Shown: positions 21,992 through 34,186 of the stretch, piece by piece | Layout of the letters: each line of letters begins with the position of its first letter | How positions within the stretch are numbered: the first letter of the stretch is position 1 | Source of the DNA: Emydura subglobosa | Lineage: Eukaryota; Chordata; Testudines; Chelidae | Reading direction: 5' to 3' | DNA: 64,000 nt | Assembly: GCA_007922225.1 (NCBI GenBank) | Contig: ML679958.1 | Span: 57,554,838 to 57,618,837, forward strand | The notes under the pieces: model-generated | Databases searched by the model: none | What the model saw: the letters and a program-made list of their open reading frames with translations, nothing else | What the model was told of the DNA's origin: nothing | Position numbers and translations under genes: made by a program

Positions 21992-22954
21992 TCAGCTAGA
22001 GAGCCTCCATGCCATGAGGTGCAGGGAGCCCACGTCCGGGTGCAACAGGAGATCGTGCCGTCTCGGAAGCTCCAGAGGAGGGGCGAACGAGAGGTCCAGC
22101 AACATGCTGAACCAATGCTGATGTGGCCAGGCTAGAGCGAGCAAGATAACATTCACTTTGTCCCTCTTGATCTTTAGCAGGACTCTGAGCAGGAGGGGAA
22201 TGGGCAGGAATGCATACATGAGGCTCCACGACCTATCCAGGAGGAAGGTGTCAGAGATCAAACCGGTCTCTCAACCACAGAGAAAGCAGAATTGTGGGCA
22301 CTTGTCATTCCAGGCTGGCGTGAACAGGTCCACCTGGGAAAGCCCCACCTCCGGAAGATCATAGACGCAACCTCTGGGTGTAGCGACCAATTGTGGTGGG
22401 GTAAGAACGACCTGCTGAGGTGGTCCGCCTCGTCGGTTCTCACCCCTGGGAGGTGAGAGGCTATCATGTGGAAATCGTGCCTCACCGCAAAGTCCTACAG
22501 CTTCTCTGCAGAGGGCTAAGGAGTGGGCTCCCCGCTGCCTCTTCATGTAATACATGGCTGCTGTATTGTCTGTCAGCACCTGTACCACCCTGCCCACAAT
22601 GAAGCGGAGGAACACTCTGCATGCTAGTCAAATGGCCTTCACATTGATGTGCAGGCACCTCTCCTCTCTAGACCAGATCCCTTGTTTGCTGAGGTTGGCA
22701 CTGATATGGGTTCCCCACTCTATGTCCGAGGCAGCCAATATTAGGGTAACTGAGGGGAATAGCCCCTCGAATGGAACGCTCTTTAACACTGCCTCAGGGG
22801 TTCTCCACCAGTCTAGGGAGGCTAGGACCGGAGAGGGAACTGTGACCACCCGATCCAGGGGGTGTCTGCTCGGAACATATACCGAGGCCAGCCATGCTTG
22901 AAGCGGTCTGGGATTCAGGCAAGTGAGCTTCACCACATAGATGCAGGCTGCCAT
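21992..22954 (-). pseudogene. DIRS RNase H and connector region, broken
   Basis: Reading minus, the RNase H block runs AASDIEWGTHIS, QGIWSREERCLHIN and then VQVLTDNTAAMYYMKRQ, followed by IASHLPGVRTDEADHLSR in a shifted frame. The first catalytic aspartate normally precedes 'AS' in this block; here the text is ILAASDIEW, so that residue appears lost. The connector 21992-22261 contains LMYAFLPIPLLLRVLLKIK and DLLLHPDVGSLHL, standard for DIRS elements before the recombinase. At least one frameshift lies near 22440. Confidence 0.85.
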
Positions 22955-23755
22955 GTGACCTAACAGCTGCAGGCAATGTTGTCCTAGGGCATGGTTGTTG
23001 TCCTAGGGCATTGGTGCAGATAGGCGATAATGGAGGCCATTGCCTCGAATCACGGTTTGGCAGGAAGGCTCCGGCTTGGGAAGGTCCAGGATTGTGCCAA
23101 TGAACTCTATGTGCCGTACTGGATTTAACATGGACTTTTGTTTGTTTATCAACAAGCCCAGCCAGCAGCAAGTGGTGCATGTGAGGGTCACAATGCTCTG
23201 AACTTGGGACGTGGATCTGCCCCTGATTAGCCAATCATCCAAGTATGGGAAAATTTGTACACCCTTTCCCTCAGATGCACAGCCACTACCACCATGCATT
23301 TGGTAAACACCCTTGTGGCCAAAGACAGGCGAAAGGGTAAAGCTGTAAATTGGTAGTGGGAGCCAGGCACCATGAAGCGGAGGAAGCATCTGTGTCTGGG
23401 GAGGATAGATATGTGAAAATATGCATCTTTGAGATCGAGGAGGCATACCAGTCTCCTGGATCCAGGGCAGAGATATGGAACCATGGAGACAATGCAAAAC
23501 TTGAGTCTCTTGATATATTTGTTGAGACAACGCAGGTCTAATATGGGCTTTAGACCCCCTTTCACTTTGGGAATGAGGAAGTACCTCGAGTAGAACCCTC
23601 TTCCCACCATGCCCTGTGGGACCTTTTCCACCACTCCCAGGTTGAGGAGGATTTCCACCTCCTGAATGAGGAGATGCTCGTGAGAGGGGTCCCCAAAAGT
23701 GACGGAGGGGGAGATTGTTGAGGGGAAAATAGACAAACTGGAGGGCAGAGCCCAC
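22955..23755 (-). pseudogene. DIRS reverse transcriptase, frameshifted
   Basis: The fingers and palm read FYSRYFLIPKVKGGLKPILD and LDLKDAYFHISILPRHRCFL in one frame (23227-23736). The frame then shifts between about 23255 and 23310 and the catalytic box GVQIFPYLDDWLIRG appears in another frame (23215-23260), followed by the thumb-like GLLINKQKSMLNP and HIEFIGTILD. YLDDWL is the DIRS form of the RT active site. Both the DLKDAY aspartate and the YLDD pair are present, so catalytic residues survive but the frame is broken. Confidence 0.92.
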
Positions 23756-24049
23756 TGAAACTATATCAAAGACCCAGCGGTCCGAAGTAATTTTGAACCA
23801 CTCAGAATGGTAGGGCTCTAGGCGGTTTAAAAAGGGGTGGGAGGGATCCAGGAAAGTGTTTGGGTGCCACCCTCAGGTGCACCTTCAAAAGGGCCTCCTT
23901 TGGTTGCCCGACCACCTGGAAGATCTCTGCTGAGGGGCTGAGGAGGAACTTGGTGGCGGATTGCGTCTCCTAAACCTCCGATTTCAGTCCCGTTGCCTAT
24001 AGCTCAAGAACAATCGAGGTTGGAATTTCTGCTGCTGCTGTGCCTGGGG

Positions 24050-25140
24050 ACGTGACTAATGCCTAGAGAATTGCAGCATGTAAAGGCCCAGGGAGTGAAG
24101 CGTGGCCCTTGAGTCCTTCAGACGATGCAATTTAGCCTCAGTCTGGTCCAAGAACAATGCCAACATCAAAGGGAAGGTCCTGGATGGACTGCTGGATATC
24201 TTGTGACAGTCCAGAGGATTGGAGTCATGATCATCTGTGCACACAGATGGTGGAGGCTATGGCCCTGCCTGCCAAGTCAGCCACGTCTTAGGATGCCTGG
24301 AGTGCTACTCTAGCCACTGTAGTACCCTCTTCCACAATGGTATTAAAGTCAAGCGCCTGGACCTGGGGCAGGGCCTCAGCGAAGCATCTCAGCGAGTCCC
24401 ACAGGTTAAAATTATACCTGTCTAGGAGAGCCTGCTGATTGGCAATCCTAAACTGTAGGCTTGCCGTGGAATAAATCTTCCTCCCAAACAAGTCCAGTTT
24501 TTTGTTGTCCTTGTTTTTTGAAGTAGAACCCAGCTGCTCCTGCCTATCCCTATGGTTGGCAGCGTTCACTACGAGAGTCCCAGAGGAGGCGTGGGTGAAC
24601 AGATACTCAAACCCCTTGGCCAACGTAGTATTTCTTCTCTGCCCATTTAGACGTTGGGGCCACGGAAGAGGGGGGCCGCCACAGGGACTTTACTATTTTG
24701 AGTACCCCTCCATGGACAGGGAGGGCTACTTGATCTGGGGCAGCCGCTGCAAGTACATTAAAGAGGCTGTCCGACACCTCTTTTAGTTCCTCCAACTTGA
24801 GCCCCAAGTTGAAGGCCACCCTTTTAAGCAGCTCCTTATGTCCCTGAAATCATCCAGGGGCACTGAGTGACCTTGGGAGACTGCTTTGTCCGGTGAGGAG
24901 GAGGAGGAGGATTAGAGGAGTACAGTGGAAGGTGGCACCCCTTCCCGCCAATGAGCGGTCCCCACAGAGGTCCTTCCTGTGGGTCCGAATCGTCCTCCGA
25001 GGGCAAGTGGTGGGCCTTCCCCAGTACTGGTCTTGGCACTGACTGTACCCCTGAGGACTTAATGGACTGGATCCGAGGCCCACTGGAAAGCTCAGGGGCC
25101 CCAATATGGCCACTGGGGTGGCCACTGCCCTTGGGGCCAT
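24050..25140 (-). pseudogene. DIRS gag-like ORF1, C-terminal part
   Basis: Reading minus, the conserved gag core runs LGLKLEELKEVSDSLFNVLA, SKWAEKKYYV, then after a frameshift near 24610 AKGFEYLFTHASSGTLVVNA, KKLDLFGRKIYSTASLQFRI and NQQALLDRYNFNLWDSL. The same blocks occur in the copy at 37201-37575. The upstream part (24836-25700) is acidic and Ser/Arg-rich and is split over frames. The N-terminal cysteine-rich region found in the other copy (38880-39001) is missing. The product would be the structural protein of the cytoplasmic particle. Confidence 0.85.
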
Positions 25141-25844
25141 CCGCGGGCTACCTGCATTGGGGGCTCAGTCACCTTTTGTCAACAGTGATTCACCTAGTGA
25201 CTACTCCCCTGGGAGGACATCGAAGCAGCGTCCAAAGCCTCCAAGGCTCCCACTGTGCAGTACCAAGCCAGAGGGAAGCGGAGCCCCGAGCCACAGGTGC
25301 TCCATCGTATCGGAGAACGTCCTCTCAATGCCACTGACCTTGATGACGATGAGGAATGCTCTTGGTGCCGAGATCGATGTTGGTGCATGGAACCGCGCTC
25401 TGAGGAGCTGGATGTTCCAAAGCGTTGCCTTGGTACTGATGACTTGCAGCGTCACTTGCCTCTCGGTGCCATCTTGGGCTTCGGCGACCAGGTTCGGCAC
25501 CACCTGGGTGAGGGCAAACTCCTCAGTGCCGAGTCTGTCTCCGACGACCAGGTTCTGCGCCGCCTAGATGCGGGCAAACTCTTCGGTGCTGGGAAGTGGG
25601 AACGGCAGGATCCATCTGTGGAACGGTGCCCAGCGGCATGCACGACCGGTGTCATCTCCTGGAGTGGGCTTCTCCCGGGGCTACCCAAGGTACTAACTAC
25701 CACTATTCACAGTGCTTAATCTACCTATCTAACTAACAGAAGTAACAATGATAACAGTTCAGCAACGGGGAATGAAGCATTGTGAAGCAAGCAAAGGCAG
25801 TTCCAGCAACTGTCACAGGCAGACGGAAGGAACTGAGGGAGCGT

Positions 25845-26008
25845 AGGGCTGGCAGCTCCTCATATACTGTGGCATGTGCGTGGGGCTCCAGGAGGTGCCA
25901 GAGATGGCCCTACGGGATCTGTTAAGGGGAAAAAAGTTTTGGTATCTGTGCACAGAGGTGTGCACACACCTATAATGGAATGGACATGAGCAATCACTCG
26001 AAGAAGAA
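25845..26008. repeat. DIRS copy 1 right inverted terminal repeat
   Basis: This is the 5' terminus of the minus-strand element. Read on the minus strand it gives 'ttcttcttcgagtgattgct', 'tcatgtccattccattatag', 'ggtgtgtgcacacctctgtg' and 'catatgag'-type blocks that parallel the left terminus. Confidence 0.9.
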
Positions 26009-27054
26009 CCAATAGTTCATGTTTGTTTCTAAAAACCTTTAGTGAATAAAGTGGAGCAGTGCCTCAAAATGCCCTATGATTATATATATAAATATAGGGT
26101 GTGTTACTGACTTAGCATTTTTATATATATAAAATGTCAAGTTAGAAACAAAGTAGTGCAGAGGCACAAAATAATGTTTTCCAAAATACATTTCACAGCA
26201 TACAGCTGTAGCACTCCAAAGGGGCATTCCAGCCAGTCTTGCTCAACTCAAAGGATGGCGGTTGGTATGAGGAGCACTGAAGGTGGTAGGATTAAGGAGA
26301 GAGAGGGATTCCCAATGAAAAATAAGTGAACAGTTGCCTGGTGATTATGAAGAACAGGCCAGGACCACATAAAAGTGAACCACCTTTGGATAGGCCTTCT
26401 CTGTCAAGCTTGAGGCACAGTAGTGGGGTAGTAAAGGAAAGATCGCAATATTTTGGCCCATATTTTACTAGTGTTGTGGTTTAAAAAGGAGGAGTCCAGT
26501 CTCCTTGGCGGTCTGAAAAAGGTCAATCTATCCTTTAATGCATTCTGTGGTGATTTTTTTCTCACACAAAGTACGTCAGATAAGATAGAGAGATGGAGCC
26601 CCAACTATTGATCGTCAGCACAGTTCCACTGTCTTCAGTTATTCCCATCAGATGAGGATTTGGTACATCAGACAGAATTTTACTTGTTCTGACTTTTTCA
26701 GTTTGTGTGATAATGCAAACATAAACGCACAGGTACAGTAATTTCTTTTCATTCTTCTCAGAAGCCATTTTCCCTTTGGATCACAGCACCCCGAATCATG
26801 TGAACAACTTCAGATTTCTCAATTACCCATAAGAAAGGATGCATGGGGACAATATGAGGTATCCAGGGTCACCAGTCCATGTATCCAAGAAAAGCATTTG
26901 GCGTGTAGCACTTAAGGACAATTTAACCTAGTAATCCTAAAGCCTATGCAATAATGATTTCACCTCTGCTCTTCTCAGTAACCTTAAACATTCATGTTCA
27001 TTTTGCAAGTTAAAAGGTTTTGAAAGTGTTTTGCCTTTAAATAAATAAATATAA
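26009..27054. other. Non-coding, nothing recognised
   Basis: An AT-rich palindromic 'tttatatatataaa' motif lies near 26122. Short minus-strand frames (26404-26768) match nothing known. Confidence 0.45.
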
Positions 27055-27225
27055 ATACTTTTACTTCTATAGTGCCTTCCATCCAAGAGTCTCAAAGTGC
27101 TTTATAACAATAATGAATTAATGCTCAAAACAACCCTGTGAGATAGGTAAAATATTATTTATCCTCATTTTATATATAGATAGGAGAACTGAGATAAAGG
27201 GAAATTAATTACTTCTTTTAAATGT
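27055..27225 (+). repeat. MIR-like CORE-SINE
   Basis: The sequence follows the MIR order: 'tatagtgccttccatccaag', 'caaagtgctttataacaat', 'caaccctgtgagataggta', then 'tatttatcctcattttat' and 'gagaactgagataaaggga'. MIR-type SINEs are ancient amniote retroposons; the divergence here fits great age. Confidence 0.75.
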
Positions 27226-29013
27226 AACCCTACTGAAACAATTTACATGTTTTTATTTCACCATCTTTATTTAAACTTATTTTTAACTGTTGAGTTTAAA
27301 TCTAGGTCGGAACAAAAATAAAATAGCTCTGAAGGAAACTCGTGTTACATTTTGATACTTCACATGAAGAAGTGAACACATAAGGCTGTGATAGCAAAGC
27401 AGAATTCAATAAAATCTCCTTATTTTGACAATTTCATCCATAATGTACAATGATGCACTTTTATCTGTAGGGATGCAATCTGGCAAAGCTTCCTCTTGCA
27501 AGCTTCCCAGTGAGATCAATGGAAAAACTTGTGAGTGTAAGAATTACTCATAAGTAGAAAAAAGAAGACAGTGCATGTATATATTTTGAATACAGCCTAT
27601 ACGTGCAGCACCCTCCAGCCTCCATCTGATTTACATGAACTCTTAACTTAGTTCTTGCCAAAGACATCTAAATAACCAAGTGGAACAAGTCCTTGACTGG
27701 CACATCTCATCTTCAGAAATTCTCATTAAGGGCCAGATTCCAAAAACTTTACTCACACTGAATAGAACTTTGCTCTGAATAGTCCCATTGAAACACATGG
27801 TGCTACTCAACATGAGTAAGGGTATCAGACTTTGGCTCCAAGTTAGAATGCTCAACACATTAAATGAAAATCACAATATCAGAGTGACTAATGTATTAAA
27901 AGCAAGTGCTGATGGCCCACAGGCCAAAATGCACTAGTTCCTGTCTAAAAGCCTTCATGGTTGCCTGGGGCCATTTAAAAGATGCCAGAGACAAATAAGC
28001 GTAACAACCACTTTCTGATTTATAAGAGAAACTAAGTGATCTCTCTAGGTCAACTATGAATGACAAAGAACAATCTAATTTTAGTTAAGTAGAAATAAGA
28101 GTTCTAGACTTCACTAAGGTTTTGTCCTCATTACTAACAGTATAGAAAAAGGATTATTTAATAACTGAAGAGTTAATATTTGAGGGAGGGTTTCCTGCAT
28201 TTTTTCCAGATACTAGCAGATGTTAGTTAATGGTCTTGAGACATTAGATCACAAACTATACTCACGTCAGACATACTTCAGACATTGAAACTTCGGTGAT
28301 TATTTATGCATTATTTAAGCAACACCCTTATAACAACCTCAATGTACTTCCCTATGCTACATTTTACAAGAGAAACGTAGATAACTTTTTAATTTTTAAA
28401 AAATTAAAAACATATGCTTATGCTTTTCATTAGTTGCTTTTTCCTTTTTTCAATAAAGCTATATATGAACACAGTATTTTCCCAAGAAGTAATAGTTCTT
28501 AAATCCTCTTCCAGACACAACATATGCACAGAAAGCAGCTGACATTTGTCCATATTAAGACTTCATGATGGAACAATAAAACTGAGTCATATGGGTTTGC
28601 TTATCTTCACAGGATTACATGGCATATTTATCCCTCAGGAAGTGACTGACCTTCTTAAAAAACCAAAGCCATTGCATACAATGAAAGCTTTATATTTTTT
28701 AATTAAATTACAATTTAATCAAATTTAGTTTATATATATTTAATAAGGTATGATTATTGCATTTTGTGTATAAACAAACTAAGATTGCAGCTGGTATCAT
28801 AAGCACTATTACAGTTATATCTTAATATCCTGATGGAACAATTTGTCCATAAAATTGTGCACTTGCTATTCAATAGCGATTTTCTCTTTTTGATAGTTAC
28901 ATAATATTTTTAATAAACATCCAGATAGACATCAGGTACATCAGTTTCATTTGACCATGTGTTGAATATAAAATAATTCAATTTAAACATAAAATGCATA
29001 CTGTTGCACCCAC
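27226..29013. other. AT-rich; one small palindromic element
   Basis: Apart from the inverted-repeat element at 27730-27839 I see no gene and no assigned repeat. The reading frames are 60-71 codons and unrecognised. Confidence 0.45.
27730..27839. repeat. Small inverted-repeat element
   Basis: The left 'ggccagattccaaaaac' and right 'gtatcagactttggctcc' are imperfect inverted copies, with 'ttactcac' and 'catgagtaa' pairing further in. The centre contains 'cccattgaaacacatgg'. It belongs to the same short palindromic class as 29014-29110. Confidence 0.55.
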
Positions 29014-29110
29014 CCTGCAAACACACATGAGCAACTTTACACTTAGTCTTAATAAGCTCAAAGGGAATAACTCACATGTCAAATTATTCATGTGCATAAG
29101 TGTTTGCAGG
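29014..29110. repeat. Small palindromic MITE with clear termini
   Basis: The ends 'cctgcaaacac' (29014-29024) and 'gtgtttgcagg' (29100-29110) are perfect inverted copies. The inside pairs 'catgagcaactt' with 'attattcatgtgc' imperfectly. At 97 bases there is no coding capacity. Confidence 0.75.
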
Positions 29111-29658
29111 ATCAGGTGATTTTGTTGTTCTCAACTACATTATATCAATTTTCAATCTGCTACTTCATCTTAAAATCTGGCAAGGCAGAGTAATTTATGA
29201 AGGATTGATTTAAATATGAGAATTGAATTATTGAGTGCACTCTCCATAAACAACAATGAATAAATTATGAATTATCATTTGGAGATTATACCATAACTTA
29301 AAGAAATAAAATGCAGAACCATCTCTTGACTTTTTCCATTGACTTCAGTGGATTTTGTATCAAATCACATGAGGGGAATATAGTATCACAGGTATAGAAA
29401 GGCTGGCTATTGTGTAAATTATGCAGCCTAGCAAGATCTAGATATTTTGAAATAGACATGAAGAAGCCACAAAGTTGTAGTCCATCTTCCATAATACCAA
29501 ATCTCTCATAAAGCCTCTTCCAAATTCACATTAATATTCTTCTCCTTCCCTTGAAGGAATTTTATGATCCTCCCTCCCCCTTGCTTCCATCTATGTCCAT
29601 GATCATCTTTCCCTAAACTTCTACTCACTTATTTTATTCTGCTAAGTCTGTCCTCCTT
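29111..29658. other. AT-rich, nothing recognised
   Basis: No exon, RNA or repeat family was recognised in this stretch. Confidence 0.45.
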
Positions 29659-29931
29659 TCAGGGTACATGTACACTGCAATTAAAAACTTGCGGACGGCC
29701 CATGCCACTGACTCAGGCTCATGGGGCTCAGGCTCAGGGATTGTTTAATTGCAGTGTAGATGTTTGGGCTCAGAGACCCTCACCCCTTACAAGGTCCTAG
29801 AACCCAGGCTCCAGCCTGAGCCCCGATGTCTACACCACAGGTAAACAGCTCCGTAGCCTAAGCCCCATAAGTCCGAGTCAGCTGGCACAGGCCTGCCACA
29901 GATATTTAATTGCAGTGCATACATACCCTCA
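29659..29931. repeat. Terminal-inverted-repeat MITE, copy 1
   Basis: The left end 'agggtacatgtacactgcaa' and right end 'ttgcagtgcatacataccct' are inverted copies. The interior is GC-rich with repeated 'ggctcagg' and 'gagcc' phrases and a second 'aattgcagtgtagatgt' block near 29741. A diverged relative occurs at 34187-34493. Confidence 0.8.
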
Positions 29932-31004
29932 GTTTTCTGCCCCTACCTTCCTCCTGCACTTTGTTGCCACTTCAATAATTATAGTACCTGGAATAGTTGG
30001 AACACATCCAAACAGAATGGTTTAAAATAAAATATTTTTAAATTTCAACTGATTAAAATTCATTTCTGATGCAGGATTAGTAACATAATTCAGGGATCGC
30101 CTGAATCACCTCCAGCTCATGGGGCAGAGTCTCAGCAGATACAAATCAGCACACCTCTACTGACATCAAAAAGCAGATTTAAACAAGCTGAAGATCTAGT
30201 CCCTCTATTTCAAATCAGGTTTGAGTCAATGGTAACCAAAAGCATCATTACTTGTCAGATACTTGGTGTCTTATTGTCAGATGAGTTGATGGTTTCTAAT
30301 CCAGCTCCTAACATACAGTTAAGCACATTACAAATCACATCATCACACCTGGTGCTAAACAGCACCTTTGTAGGCAACAGAGCAGCAGTGGCAGAATAGT
30401 GGAAACAATTCAATCTGAAGTTTAAAAATATTCACTGAAAGCAAATTTTGAACAGCATATTCCCAGTAAAAATCACAGACTGGAAAAATCCATCCCATGT
30501 AATCAACCAACACAGCACAAAATGTAGATATTTGCTATGAACTATTCACAAATAGTAAAAGAATTATTCACTGAGCAGCCTTATGAATAAGGAGTACATC
30601 TGAGATTTCATGATCTGTTTGCAAATACCTAGCAAACAGAAAAAGAATCAGAAAACATTTGTCAAATAACTTATTCATTGCTTATCATTTGCTTAGCAGA
30701 GGCTGCAAGGACTAAACAGAGGTAAGGCACATGAGTGAGGCAGTGGAGATTCAGTTGTAGCTGCCTGGGTTGTACATGTTCTGTGGGGGAAGCATTTCAC
30801 TTTCCTCTGCTGTCAATCTGGCAGTCTTCACAAATACTAAATTCTGTATTAAAAAAGAAAAAAAAATCATGCCATATGGTATTTAAATTGGGTGCTAAAA
30901 GTGTGTTTATAAACAGAAGCTTCAACTGGGACAGTAATAATGCTTTGCATTTCCACAACACTTTCCAACTGAGGTTCTTAGATCATTTTACAATATACTA
31001 TATG
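29932..31004. other. Non-coding, nothing recognised
   Basis: There is no reading frame of interest and no repeat assigned. The frame 30735-31058 runs into the LINE fragment that follows. Confidence 0.45.
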
Positions 31005-31410
31005 AACATAGAAACTGCCACATTGGATCAGACAAGAAGTCCAGCCAGCACCGGATGATTCAGAGAAAGATGAAAGTATTCTATAGTAGACAAATATGGA
31101 ATAATCTGCCCCCTATATGCACTAGTCTTCTCCTAACCTTTTAGCTTTAATAGTTAAAGACTGGCTAAAACCCTGATACATGAGGCTTAATAGCTCTTAT
31201 AATCTTTTCATTAGCATTAACCATTATAGCTGGATATTCTGATTATCCATATAAACTCAGAGTCCTGTAGCACCTTAAAGACTAACAAATATCTGCGGGA
31301 ATAAGCTTTTGTGGGCTGCAACCCACTTCGTCAGATCCCTTTTTGAATCTTGCTAAATTTTCAACCTCAACAAACATCCTGAGGCAATGTGTTTCAAGTT
31401 TAATTACACA
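31005..31410 (-). mobile_element. LINE 3' end (CR1/L3-like), split
   Basis: The stretch opens with 'gaacatagaaactgccacat' and 'tggatcagac', the wording of an abundant LINE 3' end when read in this direction. It resumes after an interruption with 'ccctttttgaatcttgctaa' and 'catcctgaggcaatgtgttt'. The interruption is the 82-base fragment at 31257-31338. No coding part remains. Confidence 0.6.
31257..31338. repeat. Short repeat fragment inserted in LINE 3' end
   Basis: The text 'gtcctgtagcaccttaaaga', 'ctaacaaatatctgcgg' and 'ttcgtcagat' is a fragment of a very abundant reptile dispersed repeat. Its class is not clear to me. On both sides the host LINE text continues, so it is a later insertion. 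Confidence 0.65.
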
Positions 31411-34186
31411 CAATGTGAAACAAAATCATAGTATTAGTTTTAATTTACCACCTTTTACATTAATTAATAATTAAGCCTCATTATACCACTGACTGGTGTG
31501 TATTATATGCCAAGTTACAAGAGGTGAAACTGAGGTAAAGAAGAGGCTAAGGCCAACATTTTCAAAAAAGTATCCATCAATATTTTATATCTACGTTTTT
31601 GAGCACCCAACCTGGGACACCAAGGACCTGGTTTTCAGAAGTAACAAGCACGTGCAGCTCTATTTGACTTCATTTTGCTGAATAAAGTAGTGTGGCCTGT
31701 TGTCCTTTAAAAGCAAGCTTTTGTATTTTTCATGTAGTTGTCTTTTTTCCCCTTGCAATAGAGAGGATACCAAAGGAATAATGCACTTTCCAAGGTGAAT
31801 AGTGAAAACCACAAAAGGAATCAGTTCCAACTGATGCCTTCACCATCTTCCTGTAGGCAATAACATTAGAAAGAATTTTTCAAGAAGAGGTAAAGATACA
31901 GGAAAGAGAATATAGTGGAAAATATCAATGAAACGTAAGCATAAAAGCCATTAATAAATAACAGCCGTAAGGTACAACTCCTCATAATAACCCCACAAAA
32001 AAGGAGGTCTAATCAATAATGTTCATATAACAACTCTGACTAAATTTGCTTTTAAACAGGATAGAGCTGTTCCCTAATTTCACACCACTAGGTAATGATT
32101 CCTTGTGTTATGTACACTATTTGGACATGTTGACTTCTCTAATTAGTCTATAAATACTTGACTTTTACCCACTGCTTTGGTAAGTGTGATAATTGCTGGG
32201 GAAAGGCCAAAGCATTTATGGTCAATCAGATGATGAGCGAAAGAATATGGCCCTTTCAGCTGAGTAAAATGTAAAGCATTATGTGGCAAGGCAGAAGCTA
32301 TTAGCAGGATCAATATTTCTCCTCTTACCTTAATAAATCATTATATCAAAGAACAGTTGTTGGATGAAGAAAATCTCATTCTACCAAAATGGATGCTTCT
32401 AAATCAGCAAATCAAATTGTAATTTAAATGCTAAGACCTAATTGGTGTACAAAGGAAACTGCAAGCTCAGAATACAGCCCTCTGATGCCAGACGTGTAAG
32501 CAGTTTGAATCATTAGTGAAGGAAGAAAAGCAGAAAGACAAAGAACAGCTCTGCTCAGAGCTGCACATGCAGAATTTGCAAATCAGTAAATATGTATGAA
32601 CCTGCACCACTGTAGCTAACAGATGACATTGTGTTTGGTATAGATATCGTAGGTGGCAGAATCTAAGGGAGTGCTGTGAGAGCCTGGTGGTCTCTGGTAT
32701 CTTAACTGAAAAGAATCCATTTCCAAATAATCACATTTTTTCCCCCTTTTCATCCACTTATATTATCTTTAAAAATGTGACATGTTTTTCTGATAACGGA
32801 GGGAAGGGAAGGGAAGAGAAGAGACATTTGAAGGTGGATTTTAGGGACTGAAAATCAAATTCACAATAAAAAACCATCACATTTTCACAGTATGGAGATC
32901 ACAATGACTTTTAGCTCTCTTGTTCCCCTGGGTCTAATCCTCCACTTCTTCTGAGGCAAACTCCTGTTAACATTAGTGGAAGTTTTGACTGAGTATGGAC
33001 TGCAGGATATTGATCTACATGTTTAGTGCAGCAGGTAACTCACTGATAACAGATAGGTACTAGGCTTTGGAGGTAGATAAGCCACAACAGACTAAACAAC
33101 ACGGAGTCACAAATTTACATACTGCTATTAACCGCAATTGAATACACATGAAAAACCATAACTGTAACAATGCTTTGGGGTTGCATTACATGTGTCATTT
33201 CTCTATTATAATGTCATATAATTAATCCTTTAGCTCTTGGATTAATATCTGAGCTTACTGAGAAAGGGTGAAATAAAACAAGTGCAGGTGTCCCAGTTGA
33301 ACATAAAGAGCTTACAGACAAATGCCACACATTGTTGCAGCCAATATTCTAATCGATAGCTTTGTTTAGTCAGCCTGAGTTTAGATTTTGACTGAAGAGT
33401 TGCTGTAAAAGAGTGAATGCTACTTAGCTCTTTAAACCATTGCTTTTCATCTCTATCTCAGCATTGGAAACTTTTTCCTTGTTGACTTAAAGTTAAGAAT
33501 TTTGTTATGAAATCAAAGTGGGTACTTTCTGAGTCTTGAATTTGTATTTCATATGGTTGAATTCCATGTATCTGACATCTCATAATGTCAACAGCCATAT
33601 GGCTGGGAAAGACGACACCTCTGCCTCAAAGGAAGAGGAGAGTCAGCATCATGTTGCTAGGTTACAGCTCCTCTCCACACTCTGAACCTGGAGATATGTA
33701 CCCCCTCCCCCTCTCTCGTCTCCCCATCAGCTTTCTGGCAATGTAGGCTTTTAGCCATATGGTTGTCAACTTTATGGGGTGTTGACCATATGTGACTCAA
33801 CCATATGTCTGCAGCCTGAGATAAATGCACAGATAAAAACGAACAATGTTGCATACTTTAAACTCTGTCTATGGATGTATTTTCTCAAGCCGTAATTTCT
33901 TTCAAAAGTGTAACAGATCAGCCTGTCCACAAAGCACTTCTAGAATCAGTTTCTTGGCTGATTCTCATGCTGCAGAACACAGATCAGTCCTGCTTTATAG
34001 AGCACAAGAAGCCCTCTTTGGTAGCAGAAAAGCATTTGTTTATACATTTAATTGTTTGCATGGCTCCTGAACTCTCCTCCTTTTCTAGGGAGAATCCTGG
34101 ATGTCCTGTCTGTCACATCAGGTCCACTAACACACATCAACATTGCACCATTATTGCCTCTGATTATATTTTAAAAAGCAATCCAA
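31411..34186. other. AT-rich non-coding; possible MIR-like piece
   Basis: A weak MIR-like tail may lie at 31455-31545. A purine-rich GGGAA repeat lies at about 32799-32822. The motif CCATATG recurs four times between 33594 and 33815. No gene was recognised; the frames at 33657-34248 overlap one another and match nothing. Confidence 0.4.

Larger units (their letters stand above)
20577..26008 (-). mobile_element. DIRS-type retrotransposon, near full length, minus strand
   Basis: This 5.4 kb element has the DIRS architecture: inverted terminal repeats, gag, reverse transcriptase with RNase H, tyrosine recombinase, and an internal complementary region next to the 3' terminus. The left end (20577-20775) and right end (25845-26008) are inverted copies over about 165 bases; for example both carry 'tcatgtccattccattatag' when read inward. 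The ends are set by the internal complementary region at about 20823-20935. DIRS elements insert through a recombinase rather than an integrase and normally make no target duplication. None is seen here. All coding parts have stops or frameshifts, and the 5' part of gag is missing compared with the copy at 36206-39156. Confidence 0.93.

Noticed and set aside
25106..25719. Plus-strand frames of 153 and 154 codons
   Set aside because: They are antisense shadows of the DIRS gag region, whose minus-strand reading has family motifs.
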